64,000 bases of DNA. Source: Bufo bufo (lineage: Eukaryota; Chordata; Amphibia; Anura; Bufonidae). A model generated the notes under the pieces. The model saw only the letters and a program-made list of their open reading frames with translations. It made no database searches and had not been told where the DNA came from. The DNA lies in contig NC_053391.1 in the NCBI RefSeq assembly GCF_905171765.1, forward strand, positions 658,274,359 to 658,338,358, given 5' to 3'. Positions 1-10,540 of the stretch are shown in pieces. Position 1 is the stretch's first letter. Each line of letters opens with the position of its first letter. The position numbers and the translations under genes were made by a program.

Positions 1-519
1 TACATCTGTTAAACACCATAGTAATCCCTTTTAAGGTGTAAATATTAAAAAAAATTAAAATAATGGTTTAAATGGAGACTTGTAATCTTTGTTCTATTCC
101 ATAATGATAGCCGCCGTAAACCGTATATTGGAAATCAGAAAGAGTGACAACAAACATTGCAATTATTGTAAGACGCATACTGTATGTGGTAGTCAATGAA
201 GAAGTGACAAGACAGATTTTTTTTTTCACGCTGGTATAATGCTATTCGGCTTGTAATAATGTCTTCCACCTGCTGTTTAAAATACTTATAGTCTCAGATT
301 ATAGCAAATTGTAGTCGTGATTGAATGTTTTTACTATGCAGTGATGAAAACCTATTTATTCTGACAAAAACATGACAGTGCCGCGGTTGTCTTTATCATG
401 AGCGCTATGTTATTTTGCGAAAAATATATTTTCCGCTAGAATATCCCAATATCCCAGTAGCAAATAAACTTTTTAAATGCAGAGTGGCGCTGTTTTACTT
501 TAGAGGTTTGTATTATGGA
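1..519. other. AT-rich sequence, nothing recognised
   Basis: No convincing reading frame, terminal repeat or tandem array was seen. If the contactin assignment is right, this is deep intron. Confidence 0.5.
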
Positions 520-915
520 GTCTAGGGACTGAATATTGAGGTCTTGGGTCCAAATACTGGGGTCTGGTCTTTGGTCTTATATTGAGTTCTGTATTATGGG
601 GTCTGGGTGCCTGGGGTCTGGTCTGGAGTATAGTGTTGCCTATGAATATTGTGGTCTGGGGTCTGAATCTTAGGGTATCTGTTATAGTGTTTAAACTATG
701 GGGTATGGGATCTAAATTGTGGGGTCTGGTATGAATATTGGAGTCTTGTCTGGGATACAGTCTGAGGTCTAAATATTGAGATCTAGTATTGAGGTATCGG
801 ATCCGAATATTGGGGTTTGTATTACAGGATTTGCATTATGGGCTCTGGGGTCTGAATATTGAGTCTGGTCTGGGGTTTGAATTTTGGCATCTGGAATAAT
901 TTTGGGGCCTTATCT
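520..915. repeat. Degenerate G/T-rich minisatellite
   Basis: Words such as 'ggggtctg' and 'tgaatattg' recur at irregular spacing of about 20-30 bases. The array is too diverged to fix a consensus unit. Confidence 0.6.
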
Positions 916-1329
916 AAATTTAAAGGGGTTGTCTCACATCAGCAAATGGCATTTATCATGTGGAGAAAGTCAATACAAGGCAATTCCTAATGTATTGTGA
1001 TTGTCCAAATTGCCTCCTTTGCTGGCTGGATTCATTTTTCCATCACATTATGCACTGCTCATTTGCCGTGGTTACGGCCACCCTGCACTGCAGATACTAG
1101 GTGGCTGGGAGGAGAGCTGATGTGCTTGCGTACCTATGCATGCTCCCACGGTCCTAGCCAGCAGAGAGATAGTGAGCAAGTGCAATGTGCGCCTCCCCCC
1201 AGGGCCCTCTATGTCATGTCCCACGTGTAGGAAATGCCGAGTGGTATGTTGCGGCCTAAAACATCTCTTATTGTTTGTCACTGTGCTCCTACCTGGATAC
1301 TGTTGGACCCCAGTCTTTGGCTCTGAAGC

Positions 1330-2110
1330 AATAAATAGGGGGAATAATTGAGGGATTTGAAGAAATAACTTGAGGCCAGACCTTGAGATGAAGTCCAATA
1401 GCAGCTTTACTTGAATAAACATTTCTCCAAACAGTTTCAGGCTTTGTCTTGGTTCCAGCAGGCTTTAGCAGTATACTGGCAGGCAAACTCAACTCTGCTA
1501 TAACTGTTTCTCTCTGACTCTGCTGCACTACAGGGTGGCTGTATAACTCAGCTTCTTCTGTATGCTACACTTCCTCTCTGTAGTCTGACTCTAGGTTGTG
1601 CCAGGGAACTTTCCTCCCGGCTCCTGAGGCTTCAAGCTTTGGCCTCCATGGCCAGCAGAGTTTAGGGTGCTCTGGCTGGCGTGGGCATGTCCAGCAGAGA
1701 CATGCCCCTGCACACCTTTCCCCTGTCTAGGGAAGAACTAAACTAAACTAAACTGGTCCCCACCCTTCCTGCAGGAAGTAGGACTAGCCCACTTCCCTAC
1801 AGAGGGGGATTAGAATGGAATGGTATGTACAGCTGTGCCATATTTTCTGCCACCTGCTGGTGAACCAGGCATATTACTTGAACATAACAGTTGCAAACAG
1901 ATTAGAAATGCACACTGTGGAGGGCCTGGACAAAAATACATAGATGGCATTGGTGTTAGCCCAATAAAGACAGTAGCAGGGTGCAGGAGTGGTAACACCA
2001 CTCTGGGGTGTTACACAAGCACAACCACCACTGATGAATTGCAGGGTGGTCGTAACCCCTGGAAACAAGCAGTGTATAATGTGATGGAAAAATAAATCCA
2101 GCCAGAAAAG
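1330..2110. other. Unclassified insertion-like sequence
   Basis: Low-AT sequence lying between the two ends of the outer MITE and so probably inserted. It contains a short 'aactaaactaaact' run near 1740. No terminal repeats or coding motifs were found, and its small reading frames look accidental. A decayed LTR is possible but not shown. Confidence 0.3.
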
Positions 2111-2148
2111 GAGGCATTATGGACAATCACTATACATTAGTAAGTGCC

Positions 2149-2552
2149 TTAGGGGTTGTTTCATATCAAGCTTTGATGGCATATCAATAGGGTATGACAA
2201 CCATGTTCGAAAGCTGTGGGTCCCACTTCTGGGACCCACAGCTATCTCTAAAACGGACCCCGCAAAGTGAAGGGAAGCGGACCTCGCATGCACGGCCACC
2301 CTCCATTTATTTCTATGCAACTGTCGAAAATAGACAAGCAGCGCGGAAGTCTCATAGAAATGAATTGGAAGCATGGTCACCGCTCTATTCCCTTCTATGA
2401 AGCCAGTGCTCAGCTATTTTCATCAATCCCATACAAATGACGGTACGCTCTCCTTCACTTTGCAGGCTCCGTTCCAGAGATAGATGGTTTTCTAAGAGGT
2501 GGGATATCCTAGCGATATACCACCAATGCTTGAGAGGACACAACCCCTTTAA
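2149..2552. mobile_element. T2-like MITE nested in the outer one
   Basis: The left end 'aggggttgtttcatatcaag' pairs with the right end, which contains 'tgagaggacacaaccccttt' and then TTAA at 2549-2552. The internal hairpin 'gctgtgggtccca' / 'tgggacccacagc' is at about 2213-2243. Confidence 0.6.
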
Positions 2553-2639
2553 CGATAAATGCTATTTGCTGAAGTGAGTCAACCCTCTTCAACAAAAAGT
2601 GTCTGCAATCAGCGTTGGGGGTCATTGTCTCCCGATATA

Positions 2640-4210
2640 CACTGCTCAAAAAAATAAAGGGAACACAAAAATAACCCATCCTAGATCTGAGTTAATTAAA
2701 TATTCTTCTGAAATACTTTGTTCTTTACATAGTTGAATGTGCTGACAACAAAATCACACAAAAATTCAAAAATGGAAATCAAATTTTTCAACCCATGGAG
2801 GTCTGGATTTGGAGTCACCCTCAAAATTAAAGTGGAAAAACACCCTACAGGCTGATCCAACTTTGATGTAATGTCCTTAAAACAAGTCAAAATGAGGCTC
2901 AGTAGTGTGTGTAGCCTCCACGTGCCTGTATGACCTCCCTACAACGCCTGTGCATGCTCCTGATGAGGTGGCGGACGGTCTCCTGAGGGATCTCCTCCCA
3001 GACCTGGACTAAAGCATCTGCCAACTCCTGGACAGTCTGTGGTGCAACGTGACGTTGGTGGACAGAGCGAGACATGATGTCCCAGATGTGCTCAATTGGA
3101 TTCAGGTCTGGGAAACGGGCGGGCCAGTCCATAGCATCAATGCCTTCGTCTTGCAGGAACTGCTGACACACTCCAGCCACATGAGGTCTAGCATTGTCTT
3201 GCATTAGGAGGAACCCAGGGCCAACCGCACCAGCATATGGTCTCACAAGGGGTCTGAGGATCTCATCTCGGTACCTAATGGCAGTCAGGCTACCTCTGGC
3301 GAGCACATGGAGGGCTGTGCGGCCCTCCAAAGAAATGCCACCCCACACCATTACTGACCCAATGCCAAACCGGTCATGCTGGAGGATATTGCAGGCAGCA
3401 GAAAGTTCTCCACGGCATCTCCAGACTCTGTCACATCTGTGACATGTGCTCAGTGTGAACCTGCTTTCATCTGTGAAGAGCACAGGGCGCCAGTGGCGAA
3501 TTTGCCAATCTTGGTGTTCTCTGGCAAATGCCAAACGTCCTGCACGGTGTTGGGCTGTAAGCACAACCCCCACCTGTGGACGTCGGGCCCTCATATCACC
3601 CTCATGGAGTCTGTTTCTGACCGTTTGAGCAGACACATGCACATTTGTGGCCTGCTGGAGGTCATTTTGCAGGGCTCTGGCAGTGCTCCTCCTGTTGCTC
3701 CTTGCACAAAGGCAGAGGTAGCGGTCCTGCTGCTGGGTTGTTGCCCTCCTACGGCCTCCTCCACGTCTCCTGATGCACTGGCCTGTCTCCTGGTAGCGCC
3801 TCCATGCTCTGGACACTACGCTGACAGACACAGCAAACCTTCTTGCCACAGCTTCTTGCCTGGATAAGCTGCACTACCTGAGCCACTTGTGTGGGTTGTA
3901 GACTCCGTCTCATGCTACCACTAGAGTGAAAGCACCTCCAGCATTCAAAAGTGACCAAAACATCAGCCAGGAAGCATAGGAACTGAGAAGTGGTCTGTGG
4001 TCACCACCTGCAGAACCACTCCTTTATTGGGGGTGCCTTGCTAATTGCCTATAATTTCCATCTGTTGTCTATCCCATTTGCACAACAGCATGTGAAATTG
4101 ATTGTCACTCAGTGTTGCTTCCTAAGTGGACAGTTTGATTTCACAGAAGTGTGATTGACTTGGAGTTACATTGTGTTGTTTAAGTGTTCCCTTTATTTTT
4201 TTGAGCAGTG
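2640..4210 (-). mobile_element. Tc1/mariner element, DD34E
   Basis: A 1.57-kb element bounded by matching inverted ends that begin CACTGCTCAAAAAAATAAAG, with TA on both sides (2638-2639 and 4211-4212). The transposase is on the minus strand. From memory, elements with this terminus are widespread in teleosts and lampreys, where horizontal transfer has been argued; that is recollection, not something shown here. Confidence 0.92.
2899..3913 (-). pseudogene. Tc1 transposase, one frameshift
   Basis: DDE transposase that would cut and re-insert the surrounding element in the nucleus. The 316-residue open part (2899-3849) holds the catalytic motifs: FTDESRF (Asp about 127), MQDNARPH (Asp about 218) and [10 protein letters not shown] (Glu about 253). 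The last two are separated by 34 residues, the DD34E signature of classical Tc1. The N-terminal helix-turn-helix portion, starting at the ATG near 3913, is in another frame, with the break near 3840-3860. The protein is therefore split and probably inactive. A possible extra mutation is RFPDLN where Tc1 proteins usually have RSPDLN. Confidence 0.9.
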
Positions 4211-4265
4211 TACTATCTTCACTGTAAGGTTTATATAATGAATACAATATACTGGGCAGAGGCGT

Positions 4266-4337
4266 TGCTAGGTTAAAACATTTGGGGCCTGGGCCCCTGA
4301 TGTTTTGTCCCAGGCCCCGAATGTTTTAACCTAGCAA
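4266..4337. repeat. Subterminal hairpin of the hAT-like element
   Basis: 'ttgctaggttaaaacattt' is followed by an inverted copy, 'aatgttttaacctagcaa', with 'ggggcctgggcccc' and 'ggccccga' between them. Subterminal foldbacks of this kind are common in non-autonomous hAT elements. Confidence 0.75.
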
Positions 4338-4599
4338 TGTCCTGCCTGCCATCTAGATACAAATGTATTGCCGTCCTCAGGATGGCAATACAATTGAATC
4401 TAAAGCACTGGAAGAGCTGAAGAACCTGTGATGACATCACAGGTCATGTGACCAGTAAAACTGGCAGTGGTTTAGAAGGACCTGCAATGATGTCACCATC
4501 ATGTGACTAGTGCAGGAGAGGACGGCAGTGAAGAGGAGAAGTCCTGGGGGGGAAAGAAGCTGTGGTGAGGTCTGCTACATGAGCAGAGGTAAGTGAAGG

Positions 4600-5640
4600 G
4601 AGAGCTAGAGCAATGCTGGGAGTTGTGGTTATTTAACTGGGACTGTATGTTAGGACTGAAGGGTGGGATGTTATTTACATGGAACTGTGTGTTGGAGGTG
4701 GCTGGGAAGGGGGTCATGATATTTACATGGGACTGTATGTTAATGATGGATGTAGGAGGGAGTGATGTTATTTACATGGGACTGTATGTTGATGGCGGCT
4801 GTGGGAGAGAGTGATGTTATTTACATAGGGTGGACAGACGTCCGGTTTTAGGCCGTACAATCCGGTTTTCTGGCTCCCTGTCCTCAATCCGGCGCAGGGT
4901 CTGGATGGACACAGGGATGACCACCCTTTCAGTAGCGCACGCTCAGTCAGTCACTAGCTGGCTCCCTGTGGCTGACTGAGGGGTAGAGAAGCACCCCGAC
5001 TGCCCCCAGCTCACCTTCCCCTCAGAAACGTCTTTTCTCTTCTCACCCTGTTTTTCCCACGGTCGCCAATGTGGGAGTGGCTTCACAGAGGTGGACGTGG
5101 CTTTGCGGTGGCGGGTGTGGATTATAGGTTTGGGGGGGTGGCCGGTGAGGTCCGGTGAAGTGAATGGCCACCTTATATTTACATGGGACTGAATGTTGGA
5201 GGGGGCTGGGGCAGGGTGATGTTGAAGGCGGCTGTGGGAGGGGATTATGTTATTTACATGGGACTGTATGTTGGAGGCAGCTGTGGGAGGGAGTGATGTT
5301 ATTTACATGGGACTAAATGTTACAGGGGTCTGAGGGAGGGAGTGATGTTATTTACATGAGACTGAATGTTGAGGAGGCAATGTTATTTACCTAATACTGT
5401 ATGTTGAAGGTAGCTGGTGGGGGGAATGATGTTATTTACATAGAACTGAATGTTGAGGAGGTGATATTTACATGGGATTGCATGTTGGAGGCAGCTGGGG
5501 AAGGGGTGATATTATTTACTTTGGACTGTATGTTGACGGTAGCTTGGGAGGAGGTGATGTTATTTACATGGCACTGTATTTTGAGGGGGCTGGAGAGATA
5601 GTGTGATGTGTTTTACATGGGACTCTATGGCAGAGGGAGG
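4600..5640. repeat. Minisatellite of about 50-60 bp units
   Basis: The phrase 'gatgttatttacatggg' followed by 'actgtatgttggagg' recurs more than ten times with variable spacers. Short open frames across it are repeat translations. The array is split by the small hAT MITE at 4826-5175. Confidence 0.85.
4826..5175. mobile_element. Small hAT MITE inside the minisatellite
   Basis: The 350-bp insert starts TAGGGTGGACA, and its right end inverted reads TAAGGTGGCCA. It is flanked by the 8-bp duplication 'tatttaca' (4818-4825 and 5176-5183). The duplicated bases belong to the minisatellite unit, so part of that match would be expected anyway, but the repeat phase across the insert fits a clean insertion. 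Confidence 0.7.
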
Positions 5641-5737
5641 AATATAACTACAGGGGGCACTGCAAGGGGCATTCTAAACACTGGGATCGCTTCAGGGCAA
5701 GCATTATAACAGTAAGGGGCAGTATAAATACTGTTGG

Positions 5738-6620
5738 CCAGAGGTCACACTACGTTTTTTCCAGAAGAGTAAAAATACTCCTCTGACCATTTTTGAGGAG
5801 TATTTTTTACCTGAGGAGGAGTATGAAAGTTACAGTAATTAAAATATATAATACATAGGCCTGCTCTCGCTGACATCTGTGTTGGAGGCTGTGTTTGGAG
5901 CCTCTGTTGCAGACTCTGTTGAAAGACCAGACAAAGCCTCATATGTAGAACTTTTTTGTCTGGTAAAAAGACAGGATCCTGAACAAAAACTGAACGGACA
6001 CCATCATAGTCGGCAGAGTCTGTTCAGCTTCTTCTCTGTGGGGTGACAGGAGGAGGGGGAGCAGGGTCACTAGTGGGGTGACAAGAGGATGGAGAGCAGA
6101 GAACTGGGAGACTGGACGGAACCATGATTGGGGGAGGGGGGAATCACTTACTTGAAGACTGACAGGCCGGGCTTTTCACTGCCACAGGGGTCCGGGGCAG
6201 CTCTTCTCTCACACCAGTCACATAAGTCCGCAGCTCCTTAGCTCTCCAGTGGCCCTGTCATGTAAGCCAGGGTCCTTGGGCAGCGCGCCCTGCTCTCCTT
6301 ACTACATCCACCCCCGGGAGCCAGCCCCTCCTCCTTCCAGCTCCCGCCGTCTTTCCCTGCCTCACCCGACCTGTATCGCTCTGGCGCGCCAATACCCAAC
6401 CAATAACAAAGCTCCTTGCTGTAAGGAGCTTTGTTATTGGTTAGTTCAGGCACAGGCGGCATCACTGCGCTGCCTGTGCCATTCACAGCGCTCACTGCGC
6501 TGATGAACGTGGGGGAAAAAATCTAAGGCGTATTTGTACGCCTTAGACTTTTTCCAGGGAGTAAAATCGCTTGAACAAGCTTCATAGATGCTTGTACAGG
6601 TATTATTGCGACCTTTGCTG
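5738..6620. other. MITE-like block with hairpins
   Basis: A perfect inverted repeat of 20 bp per arm lies at 6398-6417 / 6423-6442 with a 5-base loop. A second hairpin, 'tctaaggcgta' / 'tacgccttaga', is near 6522-6548. The 'gcgctgatgaa' plus 'tctaaggc' region resembles the interior of the hAT MITE at 45995-46319. Block ends 'cagaggtcacac' and 'gcgacctttgctg' are weakly inverted; I found no clear target duplication. Confidence 0.5.
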
Positions 6621-6701
6621 GGGGCACTGTAGGGGTATTAAAAATCCAGGGGACATTATAGGCATTCTTATTACTACTGGGGGCTCTATAGGTGGGACTT
6701 A

Positions 6702-8268
6702 TACACTGCGTGCAGAATTATTAGGCAAATGAGTATTTTGACCACATCATCCTCTTTATGCATGTTGTCTTACTCCAAGCTGTATAGGCTCGAAAGCCTA
6801 CTACCAATTAAGCATATTAGGTGATGTGCATCTCTGTAATGAGAAGGGGTGTGGTCTAATGACATCAACACCCTATATTAGGTGTGCATAATTATTAGGC
6901 AACTTCCTTTCCTTTGGCAAAATGGGTCAAAAGACGGACTTGACAGGCTCAGAAAAGTCAAAAATAGTGAGATATCTTGCAGAGGGATGCAGCACTCTTA
7001 AAATTGCAAAGCTTCTGAAGTGTGATCATCGAACAATCAAGCGTTTCATTCAAAATAGTCAACAGGGTCGCAAGAAGCGTGTGGAAAAACCAAGGCGCAA
7101 AATAACTGCCCATGAACTGAGAAAAGTCAAGCGTGCAGCTGCCAAGATGCCACTTGCCACCAGTTTGGCCATATTTCAGAGCTGCAACATCACTGGAGTG
7201 CCCAAAAGCACAAGGTGTGCAATACTCAGAGACATGGCCAAGGTAAGAAAGGCTGAAAGACGACCACCACTGAACAAGACACACAAGCTGAAACGTCAAG
7301 ACTGGGCCAAGAAATATCTCAAGACTGATTTTTCTAAGGTTTTATGGACTGATGAAATGAGAGTGAGTCTTGATGGGCCAGATGGATGGGCCCGTGGCTG
7401 GATTGGTAAAGGGCAGAGAGCTCCAGTCCGACTCAGACGCCAGCAAGGTGGAGGTGGAGTACTGGTTTGGGCTGGTATCATCAAAGATGAGCTTGTGGGG
7501 CCTTTTCGGGTTGAGGATGGAGTCAAGCTCAACTCCCAGTCCTACTGCCAGTTTCTGGAAGACACCTTCTTCAAGCAGTGGTACAGGAAGAAGTCTGCAT
7601 CCTTCAAGAAAAACATGATTTTCATGCAGGACAATGCTCCATCACACGCGTCTAAGTACTCCACAGCGTGGCTGGCAAGAAAGGGTATAAAAGAAGAAAA
7701 TCTAATGACATGGCCTCCTTGTTCACCTGATCTGAACCCCATTGAGAACCTGTGGTCCATCATCAAATGTGAGATTTACAAGGAGGGAAAACAGTACACC
7801 TCTCTGAACAGTGTCTGGGAGGCTGTGGTTGCTGCTGCACGCAATGTTGATGGTGAACAGATCAAAACACTGACAGAATCCATTGATGGCAGGCTTTTGA
7901 GTGTCCTTGCAAAGAAAGGTGGCTATATTGGTCACTGATTTGTTTTTGTTTTGTTTTTGAATGTCAGAAATGTATATTTGTGAATGTTGAGATGTTATAT
8001 TGGTTTCACTGGTAAAAATAAATAATTGAAATGGGTATATATTTGTTTTTTGTTAAGTTGCCTAATAATTATGCACAGTAATAGTCACCTGCACACACAG
8101 ATATCCCCCTAAAATAGCTAAAACTAAAAACAAACTAAAAACTACTTCCAAAAATATTCAGCTTTGATATTAATGAGTTTTTTGGGTTCATTGAGAACAT
8201 GGTTGTTGTTCAATAATAAAATTAATCCTCAAAAATACAACTTGCCTAATAATTCTGCACTCCCTGTA
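6702..8268 (+). mobile_element. Tc1/mariner element with IR/DR ends, DD37E
   Basis: A 1.57-kb element bounded by TA and carrying inverted ends of about 200 bp. Each end holds two direct repeats of an 18-bp site: outer 'tgcagaattattaggcaa' (6711-6728, and inverted 8242-8259) and inner 'tgcataattattaggcaa' (6885-6902, and inverted 8058-8075). This IR/DR layout, with two transposase-binding sites per end, is the one known from Sleeping Beauty-type elements. The element sits inside the minisatellite interior of the hAT-like element and is therefore younger than it. Confidence 0.93.
6922..7938 (+). CDS. Tc1-like transposase, intact 338-codon frame
   Basis: Nuclear DDE transposase that would mobilise its own 1.57-kb element at TA sites. 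The frame is uninterrupted from an ATG 20 bases inside the left inner binding site to a stop before the right inverted end. The N-terminal 110 residues form the two-part helix-turn-helix DNA-binding region, with a basic patch around residues 50-60 (GRKKRVEKPRRK). Catalytic residues are Asp144 (LWTDE), Asp237 (FMQDNAPSH) and Glu275 ([10 protein letters not shown]). The spacing of the last pair is 37 residues, not the 34 of classical Tc1. The full-length frame and paired binding sites suggest a recent insertion. Whether it is expressed cannot be seen. Confidence 0.92.
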   Translation: MGQKTDLTGSEKSKIVRYLAEGCSTLKIAKLLKCDHRTIKRFIQNSQQGRKKRVEKPRRKITAHELRKVKRAAAKMPLATSLAIFQSCNITGVPKSTRCAILRDMAKVRKAERRPPLNKTHKLKRQDWAKKYLKTDFSKVLWTDEMRVSLDGPDGWARGWIGKGQRAPVRLRRQQGGGGVLVWAGIIKDELVGPFRVEDGVKLNSQSYCQFLEDTFFKQWYRKKSASFKKNMIFMQDNAPSHASKYSTAWLARKGIKEENLMTWPPCSPDLNPIENLWSIIKCEIYKEGKQYTSLNSVWEAVVAAARNVDGEQIKTLTESIDGRLLSVLAKKGGYIGH

Positions 8269-8530
8269 GATCCGCCTTATTTCTACTAAGAGCACTACAG
8301 AGGCCATATTACTACTAAGGGGTCTGTAGATAGCTTTATTACCACTGGGGGAACAATAGGGGGCCTTATTTCTACTGGGGGCTCTGTGAGGGTATTATTA
8401 ATACTGGAGGGATCTTCTACTAATGGGGGCACTCTTGGGGAGAATTATCACTGTTGGGGGCACTGTAGGGGGCAGTATTACTAATGGAGGCATTCTAGAA
8501 GGGAATTGGTGTGACTTTGAGAAGCACTGT
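8269..8530. repeat. Minisatellite 'ctgggggcactgtagg'
   Basis: Units of roughly 28-40 bases built on 'ttattactactgggggc' and 'actgtaggggg' continue the same kind of array seen at 6610-6701 on the other side of the Tc1 element. The Tc1 therefore split one array. Confidence 0.75.
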
Positions 8531-8903
8531 CACTATGAGGGTCACGCAGTTTTGTTCAAGATAGTATTTGGGGGTATTGGGGAGCACAGCGAGCAGCAGA
8601 ATAACACTGTGGGGGCTCCAGGTTGGGAGATAGAAATGTGAGAAAGCTAAAATGTCTGTGCGTCACACTCTGCAGAGACGAGGCATGGCTGAAAGAAGTT
8701 CTACGGACCAAATGGAGAAGATGATAAGATCTACATCGGAGGAGACGTTACCTGGAGGCACTGGATGTGACAGGTATGTGCTGCTGTATAGCAAGTACAG
8801 CAAAATGCGGTGTGTGGGGGAGGTGACTTAGAGAACTGGGCCATATTCATTGGGGCTTTGGCCCTGGATCTTTTCAGACTCTAGCAACGCCCCTGATACT
8901 GGG

Positions 8904-10045
8904 AATATATAGGATACAATGTATATTCTGCAAATTCCGCCAGAAGACAAATCACGTCCCAACAAACCCCACCCCCATGACAAGCTTCACCCCTATAAAC
9001 CATGCCCTGTCAAACCCTAAGTGCACCTACAAAATAAAATATCAAATGCTGGCAACAATGTCAACGGGTACAAGTTTCCAGTTTGTAAAGTCCAAATATT
9101 ATAGAAAATTCTCATAGATCAACATTTGGCTGCAGCAGAGTTTTTTCTGTTCTTTTCAGTACTTTTGGCACCTGCATATAGCATTAATATATTCATGAAC
9201 ATTGTGTGATTACATCTGCAAATTTCTGTCTGACTGAAAAGTTTAAATTTATGGTAAAATAATTAAATCCTTTATGTGTAATGTATATTTTTACAAGGTG
9301 AACATTTTCCAGTCGTTTCATTTTTTACTACTTCGCCTGCCTCTGGCATGCTTCTACATCACCTGAATATGCGCTACTTATTTCACAGATTAAAATCATC
9401 CTATCTTGCTCATTTTAGATTCCAAAAATATTCAACAAAGCCCATCTGCCCATTTTGTAATGACATATCTGGGAGCTGAACTTCCTGCTTTATATATTTG
9501 CAATTTATGGAATGTAATAGGTAGCAAGCTTAATGATTCTTGCAGAGCTACAAATGTTTCAAGAGGTTTTCAGGGTTTTTTTTAAACAAAGGAAACTGCA
9601 GTAGAAATGGGAGAATCAAATTTGAACTAATGAAATTTTTAAAGAATTTCCCAAAAATGTGGTTCTCCAAAGAATCCAAAGTTCTTAGGATTTGTCCCAC
9701 ACGAATCGCCCAAAAAAGGTGGCTGCTATTTTACAGGTCAAAAGACAGAGAAGAAAACATCTTCCACCAAAAGGAATAATTTTTCAACAGCTTTTTCATT
9801 TTTTTTTGTAGCACTCTTAGAACTACCTACGGGGCCTTAATTAGCAGGGAGGGGGGGGGGGGGGGTCATCAGACCAAAGCCTAGTCTGCTAGTACACACA
9901 CATACACACAGAGTAATGATCTATTGATCTATGTGTGTGTGTACTGGCAGGCGAGGCCCAGGCCATAATGAATGAGAGGTGCAGGAGCCGGACTCAGGCC
10001 TCACATTCAGTCTTTAGTCCAGCTGCTGGGTCTGTCATCCATTAC
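8904..10045. other. No gene seen; poly-G run and CA/TG hairpin
   Basis: A poly-G run lies at about 9849-9866. A hairpin with arms 'gtacacacacata' and 'tatgtgtgtgtgtac' lies at about 9890-9944. Nothing else was recognised. Confidence 0.55.
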
Positions 10046-10540
10046 AGCTAAAGATGAGCAAATTTTTCAAAAATTTGATTCTTCTGCTTCTCCACATTTT
10101 ACAAAAAAATTTGCTTCGTGACGAATTGCTTTACTTTGTGCCAATCCCCGTCATTGTACCCCTCAGATGCCACGTTCATACATAATCGCGGCATCTGATA
10201 TAAATAGCAGAGTGTAAAAAAATAAATTAAAAAATCATACTTACCTGATCCATTTGCTCACGATGGGCTGGCTAACACCATATTGTTTGAAAATCTGGCA
10301 CAAAATCTCAAGCGACCCGTGATGACGTCATAACAACAGCCGACACGGCGTCGTCATACGTCATCGAGCACGGGATTTTGTCCGCGATCTTCAAGCAAGG
10401 TGGCCCTGACCGGCCCAATGCGAGCAAATGGATCAGATATGATTAGTTTTTTACTCTATTTCAGGTTAAATCGATTCGCTACCATGAGGCACGAAGAAAT
10501 ACGGCTTTGCAGTGAATCCAATTTATCATTCTCATCATAC
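10046..10540. mobile_element. Possible decayed relative of the 14675 hAT MITE
   Basis: It begins 'aaagatgagcaaattt' and contains 'cagatgccacg' plus 'gcggcatctga', comparable with 'cagatgccgca' and 'gcagcatctga' inside the 14675-15182 element. No target duplication was found. Confidence 0.35.

Larger units (their letters stand above)
920..2592. mobile_element. T2-like TTAA MITE, interrupted
   Basis: The left end reads TTAAAGGGGTTGTCTCAC followed by 'atcagcaaatggcatttat'. An inverted version, 'ataaatgctatttgctgaa' and then 'gtgagtcaaccctctt', lies at about 2554-2590. TTAA at 920-923 has decayed to TCAA on the right. The ends are 1.6 kb apart because at least one further MITE (2149-2552) and an unclassified stretch (about 1330-2110) lie between them. 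TTAAAGG ends and TTAA target sites are typical of T2-type MITEs in frogs. Confidence 0.6.
4257..8895. mobile_element. hAT-like composite element with perfect 8-bp TSD
   Basis: The left end CAGAGGCGTTGCTAGG and the inverted right end CAGGGGCGTTGCTAGA match at 14 of 16 positions. They are flanked by identical 8-bp duplications, 'atactggg' at 4249-4256 and 8896-8903, as expected for hAT transposition. No hAT transposase was found; the interior is minisatellite plus later insertions (4826-5175 and 6702-8268). Without the Tc1 element the host element would be about 3.1 kb. Confidence 0.8.

Noticed and set aside
3194..3867. Plus-strand frames of 82 and 163 codons opposite the first Tc1 transposase
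   Set aside because: Shadows of the transposase gene on the minus strand; the minus-strand frame carries all catalytic motifs.
10046..10540. Possible promoter or CpG-type region near 10300-10400 ('gatgacgtca', 'cgtcatacgtcatcg')
   Set aside because: The CRE-like words occur in what looks like a decayed MITE, with no gene next to them.
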